A DNA stretch of 64,000 nucleotides. Source: Vibrio penaeicida. Lineage in GTDB: Bacteria; Pseudomonadota; Gammaproteobacteria; Enterobacterales; Vibrionaceae. Shown one piece after another: positions 57,440 to 64,000 of the stretch (positions are counted from its first letter, which is position 1; each line of letters begins with the position of its first letter). Location: NCBI RefSeq assembly GCF_002933855.1, contig NZ_BFAQ01000015.1, forward strand, positions 1-64,000. The letters are read 5' to 3'. Below the pieces are notes generated by a model. The model ran no database searches, was not told where the DNA came from, and saw nothing but the letters and a program-made list of their open reading frames with translations. The position numbers and the translations under genes were made by a program.

Positions 57440-57930
57440 TGATTAAAATCGCTATCAAAAGGGTTCACTGGAATCAGTGAATCTAAATTATCCATTGTTT
57501 GCCAAACCTGTGTAACGGTTCTGCCATCATTTGGGATAACTAATTGAGGGCAAAGCTCATACATAGGCTGAATAACAAACGCGTATTTATAGATGTCTTC
57601 ACGTGGTAGAGATGGCGTACTGGACACGACATTACCATACAAAATAATGTCTAGATCTAATGTACGATCTTGCATTTTTTTTGCGTCAGGGTTTCGCCCC
57701 CAACGAATTTCGGCTTCTCGTAACTTAACCGCTAAATCGTCAAGATTTAACGGCGTTTTCATCTCGACGACTAAGTTATAAAAAGGACGACTTTCAAATC
57801 CAACCGAAGCACATTCATAGACAGTTGAAACACGCAATTGTTCGCCAAGTTGACGTAACTCTGACACAGCAGCTTGAACATGCTTCACTGGTTCTATATT
57901 TGATCCTACACCTATATAGGTGGTGATCAT
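57436..57930 (-). CDS. folK: Hydroxymethyldihydropterin pyrophosphokinase, copy 2 (FolK paralogue)
   Basis: The 164-residue protein is a Fol[11 protein letters not shown] at the N-terminus and [11 protein letters not shown] in the core. It differs strongly from copy 1 at 49731-50216; the segment before the signature carries an extra stretch ([12 protein letters not shown]) where copy 1 reads RWGP. It is flanked by folB with 4-base overlaps on both sides, so it is translationally coupled to FolB, the enzyme acting just before it. Both copies keep the metal-binding aspartates (DLD) and appear active. Confidence 0.9.
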   Translation of the reverse strand: MITTYIGVGSNIEPVKHVQAAVSELRQLGEQLRVSTVYECASVGFESRPFYNLVVEMKTPLNLDDLAVKLREAEIRWGRNPDAKKMQDRTLDLDIILYGNVVSSTPSLPREDIYKYAFVIQPMYELCPQLVIPNDGRTVTQVWQTMDNLDSLIPVNPFDSDFNQ

Positions 57931-58286
57931 GCCTGACCTCGCTCGATCACAACGCCAACGCTTTTTGCTTGAGGAACCGCACCAGGTTTAGCTAGACGAA
58001 TTTTCACCCATGGCACTGAAAAGCGTGACATGATGATGTCGGCCACTTCTTCAGCGACACGCTCAACCAACAAAAATCGCCCATTTTCGATATGCTCTAA
58101 TACCGCTCCGCTCACTTGAGCGTAATCAAGGGCATCGGCTACATCATCACTCTTACCAGCTGGTTGGTTATCATGTGCCATTTCGATATCTAGAACCAAT
58201 TTTTGTTTTATTTCTTGTTCCCAGTCGTAAACCCCAATAGTGGTAATCACTTCCAATTGTTCGATGAATACTTTGTCTAAAGCCAT
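57927..58286 (-). CDS. folB: Dihydroneopterin aldolase
   Basis: FolB cleaves dihydroneopterin to hydroxymethyl-dihydropterin, the FolK substrate. The 119-residue protein has the family features IGVYDWEQ (with catalytic tyrosine) and LAKPGAVPQA (catalytic lysine). I start at ATG 58286 (MALDKVFIEQL), preceded by AAAGGAAG; the open frame upstream reaches into the plsY promoter region and is not conserved. It diverges from plsY. Confidence 0.93.
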   Translation of the reverse strand: MALDKVFIEQLEVITTIGVYDWEQEIKQKLVLDIEMAHDNQPAGKSDDVADALDYAQVSGAVLEHIENGRFLLVERVAEEVADIIMSRFSVPWVKIRLAKPGAVPQAKSVGVVIERGQA

Positions 58287-58398
58287 TATTCTTCCTTTAT
58301 CGTTTACAGGTCGGATACCCATTTGAGGTAAAAACCCGTAGAATATACTCGATTTTCCTAACCTAATCAGCATTACTTTTGGTGAATTAAGGACAAGC

Positions 58399-59004
58399 AT
58401 GACACCCACTGCACTCATCATGATCATCTCTGCCTATCTGTTAGGTTCGATCTCTAGTGCCGTTTTAATTTGCCGCTTGTTCCGAATCCCAGACCCTCGA
58501 ACGACAGGTTCCCATAACCCTGGTGCGACCAATGTACTCAGAAGTGGTTCTAAGTTTGCTGCGGTATCAGTATTGCTGATCGATATGCTCAAAGGCACCG
58601 TTCCTGTTTGGCTAAGTTGGTACCTTGGGGTAGAAGATGTCATTTTAGGCATAGTCGCAATTGCCGCTTGCTTAGGTCATATGTATCCGCTGTTTTTTCA
58701 TTTTAGAGGTGGAAAAGGTGTTGCGACGGCACTGGGTTCAATGGCACCCATGGGGCTAGGTTTAATGGGAATGTTAATGGCAACGTGGGTAACGGTTGTC
58801 TTTTTTACTCGCTATTCTTCTGTTGCATCTATTCTAACTACGCTAATTGCGCCGCTTTATACATGGTGGTTTAGGCCGGAATACACACTTCCTGTCTCTA
58901 TGTTGTGCTGCCTAATTATTTTACGTCATCATCAAAACATTAAGCGTTTATATGAAGGTACGGAACCAAAAGTTGGTGACCGCACCTCCTCATCTAAAGC
59001 TTAA
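58399..59004 (+). CDS. plsY: Glycerol-3-phosphate acyltransferase PlsY
   Basis: PlsY transfers acyl groups from acyl-phosphate to glycerol-3-phosphate in the inner membrane. The 201-residue protein has five membrane helices and the three catalytic loops, including [19 protein letters not shown] and the C-terminal RHHQNIKRL motif. AAGGA precedes the ATG. It ends 14 bases from the convergent hydrolase gene. Confidence 0.94.
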   Translation: MTPTALIMIISAYLLGSISSAVLICRLFRIPDPRTTGSHNPGATNVLRSGSKFAAVSVLLIDMLKGTVPVWLSWYLGVEDVILGIVAIAACLGHMYPLFFHFRGGKGVATALGSMAPMGLGLMGMLMATWVTVVFFTRYSSVASILTTLIAPLYTWWFRPEYTLPVSMLCCLIILRHHQNIKRLYEGTEPKVGDRTSSSKA

Positions 59005-59018
59005 CCGTGCACTCAATT

Positions 59019-59834
59019 TTAACCGTAGACTCTATTTAAGAAGCTAATCAGTTTTTCATTAACAAAACTTGGTTGCTCTAGGTTACTGATATGACCCGCA
59101 TTAGGGATAACCGTTAATTCACTACCTGTAATAGCATCTTGCATCAAATACGATTCGAAGACAGGTCTTGGCTTATCTTGATCGCCCACCATAATCAGTG
59201 TGGGTAAAGCAAACTTCTCAATCTCTTCAAACTGATCACGGCGGCCAAATACAACTCGCCCTACTTGAGTAACATCAACAGCCGCTTTACCTTGCAATCG
59301 AGAAAGTGATTGACGGAAATTTGCGACCAATTCAGGGTTCTCAACTTTCGCATCTTTGGCGAAAAACAAAGGTACGATTGCTTCCAAGATAGGTTCAGGT
59401 ATCGATTTGGCGAGCGCGATACCATCCAGCATTCCAAAATATTTGGCGTGTGTAATTTCCGGCTCCAGACCAACAAATGAGTCCATAATCACCAAAGCCT
59501 TCACTCGAGATGGGGCTAATGTGACAACTTCGGTTCCCCACATTCCGCCGACAGACAGCCCAATAAGACTGAACTCTTCAATCTCCAAACTATCCATTAG
59601 TGACAAAACATCTGACGCGTAGTCTTGAAGTGTGGAGGTTTGCTGCGGCAAGGCTTCGGACTTACCGTGTGCCCATAAGTCCGGCACGATACAACGATAT
59701 TGCTGACTCAATACCTCGATTTGAGGTGCCCACATATTGCTATCCCACAGATAGCTGTGTCCAAACAGTAAAACTGGGCCTTGACCCACGTCTTGATAAT
59801 GCATGGTTTGACCATGACGGGTGAAAGTAGGCAT
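59019..59834 (-). CDS. Alpha/beta-hydrolase
   Basis: The 271-residue protein is a plain alpha/beta-hydrolase with oxyanion region LFGHSYLWD, nucleophile elbow GLSVGG, and catalytic histidine in NAGHIS; an acidic residue in VGDQDKPRP is the likely third member. It resembles enol-lactonase/BioH-type esterases, but the substrate cannot be told. No signal peptide. AAAGGA precedes the ATG. It is a single-gene unit. Confidence 0.82.
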   Translation of the reverse strand: MPTFTRHGQTMHYQDVGQGPVLLFGHSYLWDSNMWAPQIEVLSQQYRCIVPDLWAHGKSEALPQQTSTLQDYASDVLSLMDSLEIEEFSLIGLSVGGMWGTEVVTLAPSRVKALVIMDSFVGLEPEITHAKYFGMLDGIALAKSIPEPILEAIVPLFFAKDAKVENPELVANFRQSLSRLQGKAAVDVTQVGRVVFGRRDQFEEIEKFALPTLIMVGDQDKPRPVFESYLMQDAITGSELTVIPNAGHISNLEQPSFVNEKLISFLNRVYG

Positions 59835-59901
59835 AGGAATCCTTTAGAAAATGCATCCCAAATAACATCCTAATTAAAGGAAGCTTGGGAACTTACAGAA
59901 A

Positions 59902-59922
59902 CGACCAGTTATCAGCTGGTCG
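59902..59922 (-). terminator. weak hairpin downstream of tsaD
   Basis: CGACCAG (59902-59908) pairs with CTGGTCG (59916-59922); on the minus strand only GTTTCT follows. Probably the end of the tsaD message. Confidence 0.45.
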
Positions 59923-59944
59923 CTATATGTGAATCACTTAGTAA

Positions 59945-60964
59945 TCATGAATGTATCGGTTCTAGCTGATCAATTGGCCAACGTGGCTTAGCTGAAACAG
60001 ATAAATCTGCAATCTCGTCATTCTTAAGACGCTGCATACCAGCATAAGCAATCATGGCACCATTATCGGTGCAGAACTCGGTACGTGGGTAATACACTTC
60101 CCCACCAATTTTATTGGCTAACGTTTCGAGATCAGCACGTAATTGTTTGTTTGCACTCACTCCACCCGCAATAACAATGCGCTTCATGCCCGTTTGTTCT
60201 AGTGCTCGCTTGCACTTAATCACTAAGGTTGCGCATACCGCTTCTTGAAACGCATAAGCGATGTCGGCGCGGGTTTGATCATCATTATCGTTAGCCGCTA
60301 TCGTATTGGCCGCGAATGTTTTAAGACCGGAGAAGCTCATGTCCAGCCCCGGGCGATCAGTCATCGGACGAGGGAATTTAAATCGCCCCGGAGTTCCGTT
60401 TTCCGCCAAACGAGAAAGCAATGGACCACCTGGGTAATCTAGCCCCATTAATTTGGCGGTTTTATCAAACGCTTCACCCGCAGCGTCATCAATCGATTCA
60501 CCCAGAATTTGGTACTCACCAATGCTTTTCACTTCCACCATCATGGTGTGTCCACCAGAAACCAGCAGAGCAACAAAAGGAAATGGAGGTGGATTATCTT
60601 CCAGCATTGGTGCCAACAAGTGACCTTCCATATGGTGCACTGGAACGGCTGGCACTCCCCATGCGTAGGCTACGCTGCGGCCAATCGTTGCACCTACTAA
60701 TAGAGCCCCGACCAAACCAGGTCCGGCTGTGTATGCGACGCCATCAATGTCTTTTGATGTTAACCCTGCTTCTTTTAGCGCTTCTTTAATCAATGGAATG
60801 GTTTTCTTGACATGATCTCGGGAAGCAAGCTCTGGCACCACTCCACCGTAATCGGCGTGAAGTTTAACTTGGCTATATAGCTTATGACTTAAAAGCCCTT
60901 TATGGTCATCGTAAATGGCGATGCCTGTTTCGTCGCAGGACGTCTCTATACCTAAAATGCGCAT
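59945..60964 (-). CDS. tsaD: tRNA N6-adenosine threonylcarbamoyltransferase TsaD
   Basis: TsaD transfers the threonylcarbamoyl group to A37 of tRNAs reading ANN codons, with TsaB, TsaC and TsaE. The 339-residue protein has the metal-binding histidines H111 and H115 ([10 protein letters not shown]), [10 protein letters not shown] at the N-terminus and [12 protein letters not shown]. It diverges from rpsU, the arrangement found across gammaproteobacteria. Confidence 0.96.
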   Translation of the reverse strand: MRILGIETSCDETGIAIYDDHKGLLSHKLYSQVKLHADYGGVVPELASRDHVKKTIPLIKEALKEAGLTSKDIDGVAYTAGPGLVGALLVGATIGRSVAYAWGVPAVPVHHMEGHLLAPMLEDNPPPFPFVALLVSGGHTMMVEVKSIGEYQILGESIDDAAGEAFDKTAKLMGLDYPGGPLLSRLAENGTPGRFKFPRPMTDRPGLDMSFSGLKTFAANTIAANDNDDQTRADIAYAFQEAVCATLVIKCKRALEQTGMKRIVIAGGVSANKQLRADLETLANKIGGEVYYPRTEFCTDNGAMIAYAGMQRLKNDEIADLSVSAKPRWPIDQLEPIHS

Positions 60965-61043
60965 TACGTTCTCAGTATTAGCTAGAATTGCGGCAAGTTT
61001 ACCGCTACGAAAAAAAATTAACCAGTTCTGACGGCGATAATAC

Positions 61044-61073
61044 TTTACAAAGGGTAACTGATCAGATTAAAAT
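61044..61073 (+). promoter_or_regulatory. sigma-70 promoter of rpsU-dnaG-rpoD
   Basis: TTTACA (61044-61049) and TAAAAT (61068-61073) each match five of six consensus bases with an 18-base spacer. A GC-rich discriminator (TCCGCACC) follows, as in growth-rate controlled promoters. Start would be near 61080, about 93 bases before rpsU. Confidence 0.5.
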
Positions 61074-61104
61074 TCCGCACCATTTTTGATCAAGCTGGTT
61101 AAAG

Positions 61105-61126
61105 ACCCTTCAGACTACTGATGGGT
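61105..61126 (+). promoter_or_regulatory. hairpin in the rpsU leader
   Basis: ACCCTTCAG (61105-61113) pairs with CTGATGGGT (61118-61126), eight of nine pairs, around ACTA. It lies in the predicted 5' UTR, 46 bases before the rpsU start. Confidence 0.35.
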
Positions 61127-61172
61127 TGGTAAGGTACCAGCATTAACGAATAACCCCTGAGGTGAAAGGCAT

Positions 61173-61388
61173 ATGCCAGTAGTTAAAGTACGTGAAAACG
61201 AACCGTTCGACGTAGCTCTACGTCGTTTTAAGCGCTCTTGCGAAAAAGCAGGTATTCTTTCTGAAGTGCGTCGTCGTGAGCACTATGAGAAACCAACTAC
61301 AGTTCGCAAACGCGCTAAAGCAGCAGCTCAAAAGCGTCACGCTAAGAAGCTAGCTCGCGAAAACGCACGTCGCGTTCGCCTGTACTAA
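61173..61388 (+). CDS. rpsU: 30S ribosomal protein S21
   Basis: The 71-residue, highly basic protein is S21 ([19 protein letters not shown] start), which helps 30S subunits start translation. It leads the macromolecular-synthesis operon. GGTGAAAGG precedes the ATG. Codons are strongly biased, as expected for a ribosomal protein. Confidence 0.97.
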
Positions 61389-61413
61389 TAACTTGCTCCA
61401 AAAGGATTAAGTT

Positions 61414-61857
61414 ATGGCTCTAATTGATAAACTCAAAGATGAGCAAAAATTAGCGATGAAAGCCAAGGACAAACCGCGCCTTGGCACAATTCGTTTAGCT
61501 CTATCAGCCATTAAGCAACGTGAAGTCGATGAACGGATTACTCTGTCAGACGACGATATTCTTGCTGTGCTGACCAAAATGGTTAAACAACGTCGCGATT
61601 CAGTCGCTCAATTTGAATCTGCTGGTCGTCAAGATCTTGCAGACGCGGAGAAAACTGAAATCAATGTACTAGAGGACTTTATGCCTCAACCGCTAACCGA
61701 AGAAGAAGTAGCTGCACTGATTGATGCTGCTATTACTGAATCAAAACCAGCGGGCATGCAAGACATGGGTAAAGTGATGGGTGTTCTGAAACCGCAAATT
61801 CAAGGGCGCGCAGATATGGGTAAAGTCAGCGGACTCGTTCGCTCTAAATTGGCTTAA
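61414..61857 (+). CDS. GatB/YqeY domain protein
   Basis: The 147-residue protein has the YqeY fold related to the tRNA-binding tail of GatB: helical N-terminus (LIDKLKDEQKLAMKAKD) and the C-terminal motif MGKVMGVLKPQIQGRADMG. It may bind tRNA, but its role is not known. It is inserted between rpsU and dnaG, as in many Vibrio and Pseudomonas; E. coli lacks it here. AAAGGA precedes the ATG. Confidence 0.88.
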   Translation: MALIDKLKDEQKLAMKAKDKPRLGTIRLALSAIKQREVDERITLSDDDILAVLTKMVKQRRDSVAQFESAGRQDLADAEKTEINVLEDFMPQPLTEEEVAALIDAAITESKPAGMQDMGKVMGVLKPQIQGRADMGKVSGLVRSKLA

Positions 61858-61873
61858 ACCCAAATCAAATTGC

Positions 61874-61910
61874 AACAAGCCGTGCTATCCTCTGGAGTGC
61901 ACGGCTTGTT
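61874..61910 (+). terminator. internal hairpin between yqeY and dnaG
   Basis: AACAAGCCGTGC (61874-61885) pairs perfectly over 12 bp with GCACGGCTTGTT (61899-61910); only TGTATC follows. E. coli has a partial terminator between rpsU and dnaG that lowers primase, and this hairpin is in the matching place. Confidence 0.6.
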
Positions 61911-61957
61911 TGTATCTGCAAGCCTCTTCTTTTCTTTGATTCAATACTCTGGTTTTT

Positions 61958-63700
61958 ATGGCAGGACAGATCCCTCGTTCTTTTATTGATGACCTCCTCG
62001 CACGGCTTGATATCGTCGATATCGTCGACGCTCGAGTGAAGCTGAAAAAGAAAGGCAAAAACTACAGTGCTTGCTGCCCCTTCCATAACGAGAAGACCCC
62101 ATCTTTTAGCGTAAGCCAAGAAAAGCAGTTCTATCACTGTTTTGGTTGTGGTGCGCATGGCAATGCCATCGACTTCCTTATGGAATACGAACGTTTAGAG
62201 TTTGTTGAAACCATTGAAGAACTCGCTTCCTATCTTGGACTGGAAGTGCCAAGAGAACAGCGAAGCGGAGGTGGCTTCAGCTCAGCTCCAAAAGCCAACA
62301 CGGAGCAAAAGCGTAACCTTTACGACATGATGGGCAGCATTGCGCAGTTTTATCGCTCTCAATTAAAACTATCAAGTAGCAAGCATGCCATTGAGTACTT
62401 AAAAGACCGCGGTCTTTCAAAAGAAATCGTTCAAAAGTTCGGAATCGGTTATGTCGCAGATGAATGGGACTTAGTACGTAAAAACTTCGGACAATCTCAA
62501 ACCAATCAAGACATGCTTGTTTCTGGTGGCATGCTGATCGAAAACGATAAGGGCAATCGCTACGACCGATTTCGTGGACGTGTCATGTTCCCGATTCGCG
62601 ACAGACGTGGACGTGTTATTGGTTTTGGCGGTCGAGTCATTGGTGATGGCACACCAAAATATCTCAACTCACCAGAGACCCCAATATTCCATAAAGGTAA
62701 AGAGCTTTACGGGTTGTATGAGGTACTCCAAGCCTATCGAGAGCCGCCTCAAATACTTGTGGTTGAAGGTTACATGGATGTGGTTGCCTTGGCACAGTAC
62801 GGGGTGGACTATTCCGTCGCATCGCTAGGTACATCCACCACTGGCGATCATTTGCAACTCCTGTTCCGACAAACCAATACGGTCGTCTGTTGTTACGATG
62901 GAGACAGAGCGGGTCGAGAAGCTGCTTGGAGAGCATTAGAAAATGCGCTTAGCTTTTTAAAAAGCGGTAATATTTTAAAGTTTCTTTTTCTTCCTGATGG
63001 GGAAGACCCCGACAGCTACATTAGAACACACGGCAAAGAAGCTTTTGAAGAGCAGATGAAAAATGCCGAACCTCTCTCTAATTACCTTTTTAGCAATTTA
63101 CTTTCGCAAGTAGATGTCGGCAACAACGAAGGTAAAGCAGCGTTAGAAGCGTTGGCACTGCCCTTAATACATAAAGTGCCTGATACCTCTATGCAAGATC
63201 AGCTATTAAAGCTGTTGGGGCAAAAGACGGGAATTTACAAAAAGCCATCCTTACCGAAGCAGGATGGAAAGCCCTCAGCTCCTCATAGAGAAATCAAACG
63301 CACTCCAATGCGTGAAGTCATTGCCCTACTTCTGCAGAACCCACATTACGTGGAGTTAGTACCGGATTTGACCAGCGTACGGCATATTAACTTGCCTGGG
63401 TTAAGTTTATTTGAGGAAGTACTTGATAAATGCCGTTCTCATCCCAATATCAACACTGGCCAGCTACTTGAGCATTGGCGTAACGAGAAAAACGGATCAC
63501 TGTTATCACGACTCGCAGGTTGGGAAGTACCACTCGAAGACGATAATCAGGAAGACATTTTCCTCGACTCACTGGATAACATTATTGCTCAGTGTGTTGA
63601 AAAACAAATTGAATCGCTACAAGCGAAAGATAGAAGTGTCGGCCTAACACCCGACGAAAAAAGAGAGCTCGTCGCTCTAATGCTGGACTTAAAGGCATAG
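61958..63700 (+). CDS. dnaG: DNA primase
   Basis: DnaG makes the RNA primers for replication. The 580-residue protein has the zinc finger (C40, H43, C61, C64), the RNA polymerase/TOPRIM core (LVVEGYMDVVAL, CYDGDRAGR), and a C-terminal DnaB-binding helical domain (about 430-580). No strong ribosome site stands before the ATG, in line with primase being made in small amounts. Confidence 0.96.
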   Translation: MAGQIPRSFIDDLLARLDIVDIVDARVKLKKKGKNYSACCPFHNEKTPSFSVSQEKQFYHCFGCGAHGNAIDFLMEYERLEFVETIEELASYLGLEVPREQRSGGGFSSAPKANTEQKRNLYDMMGSIAQFYRSQLKLSSSKHAIEYLKDRGLSKEIVQKFGIGYVADEWDLVRKNFGQSQTNQDMLVSGGMLIENDKGNRYDRFRGRVMFPIRDRRGRVIGFGGRVIGDGTPKYLNSPETPIFHKGKELYGLYEVLQAYREPPQILVVEGYMDVVALAQYGVDYSVASLGTSTTGDHLQLLFRQTNTVVCCYDGDRAGREAAWRALENALSFLKSGNILKFLFLPDGEDPDSYIRTHGKEAFEEQMKNAEPLSNYLFSNLLSQVDVGNNEGKAALEALALPLIHKVPDTSMQDQLLKLLGQKTGIYKKPSLPKQDGKPSAPHREIKRTPMREVIALLLQNPHYVELVPDLTSVRHINLPGLSLFEEVLDKCRSHPNINTGQLLEHWRNEKNGSLLSRLAGWEVPLEDDNQEDIFLDSLDNIIAQCVEKQIESLQAKDRSVGLTPDEKRELVALMLDLKA

Positions 63701-63829
63701 ATAACCACCATGTAGCGGTGAAATTATGTGCTAAGTTATCATAGTCATCAGCTATTTTTTTTGATAAAATTGGCGGTTTGCATTTCGCAAAACTAAACTC
63801 ATCACCAGACCTGAAGTTGGATATCGTCT

Positions 63830-64000
63830 ATGGATCAAAATCCGCAGTCACAGCTAAAAATACTTGTTATTAAAGGCAAGGAAAAAGGCTATCTGACCTA
63901 CGCCGAAGTAAATGACCACCTACCTCAAGAGATTGTCGATTCTGAACAGGTAGAAGACATCATTCAGATGATCAACGATATGGGTATCAAAGTAGTTGAA
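63830..64000 (+). CDS. rpoD: RNA polymerase sigma-70 factor RpoD (N-terminal part)
   Basis: The first 57 codons match the start of E. coli RpoD (MDQNPQSQLK; GYLTYAEVNDHLP; EDIIQMINDMGI), that is sigma region 1.1. The gene runs off the right edge. In the 129 bases after dnaG I see no terminator; a short hairpin CACC/GGTG at about 63707-63721 is the only structure. Confidence 0.96.
   Translation, partial: MDQNPQSQLKILVIKGKEKGYLTYAEVNDHLPQEIVDSEQVEDIIQMINDMGIKVVE

Overview
The window is a stretch of gammaproteobacterial chromosome, almost certainly a Vibrio (or a very close relative such as Photobacterium). Three things point there: a complete chitin-oligosaccharide locus in the layout I know from Vibrio cholerae (chiS, then solute-binding protein, two permeases, two ATPases, GH9, glucosamine kinase, GH20, GH94, hexose-phosphate mutase); fbpABC directly behind it; and housekeeping proteins (HemL, AcnB, DksA, RpsU, DnaG, RpoD) that read as close E. 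coli relatives. There are no rRNA, tRNA, CRISPR, phage or insertion sequences visible. Species cannot be fixed from the sequence alone.

Layout: (a) 1-4.6 kb, minus strand: an RND efflux pair (adaptor + pump) with operator-like palindromes upstream. (b) 4.7-9.0 kb: erpA divergent from hemL, then an AI-2E-type permease and rsmC. (c) 9.2-28.1 kb, plus strand: the sensor/regulator chiS, a 928-base regulatory gap, and a 10-gene chitobiose operon. (d) 28.3-34.6 kb, minus strand: fbpABC (Fur-type sites), amtB, glnK (sigma-54 promoter plus NtrC-type site) and yacL. (e) 34.7-45.9 kb, minus strand: an unrecognised lipoprotein, acnB, a patatin/beta-barrel protein, mrcB and hrpB. (f) 46.0-51.9 kb, plus strand: sfsA, dksA-gluQ, pcnB-folK-panB-panC. 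(g) 52.1-56.6 kb: yadH/yadG and a SulP anion transporter divergent from carbonic anhydrase can. (h) 56.6-64.0 kb: uppP-folK(2)-folB, plsY, a hydrolase, tsaD, and the macromolecular-synthesis cluster rpsU-yqeY-dnaG-rpoD (rpoD cut by the window edge).

How the chitin genes fit together: chitin oligosaccharides in the periplasm are bound by the solute-binding protein, imported by the ABC transporter, and broken down in the cytosol by GH9 (glucosamine ends), GH20 (N-acetylhexosaminidase) and GH94 (phosphorolysis of chitobiose to GlcNAc-1-P plus GlcNAc). The kinase and the mutase bring the monosaccharides to hexose-6-phosphates. ChiS is expected to sense the chitin status and to bind DNA itself.

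The genes are largely known. The less ordinary material is regulatory: a helically phased array of five RACGT boxes and a leader with mutually exclusive pairings in front of the chitin operon; a yacL terminator hairpin that contains a textbook NtrC site for glnK; a pcnB reading frame that has no ATG/GTG/TTG start upstream of conserved residues and seems to begin at CTG (E. coli pcnB is known to begin at AUU); long inverted repeats in the fbpA-fbpB gap; a PurR-like palindrome between sulP and can; and a possible pseudoknot/attenuator in front of chiS. I found no clear new multi-gene system.
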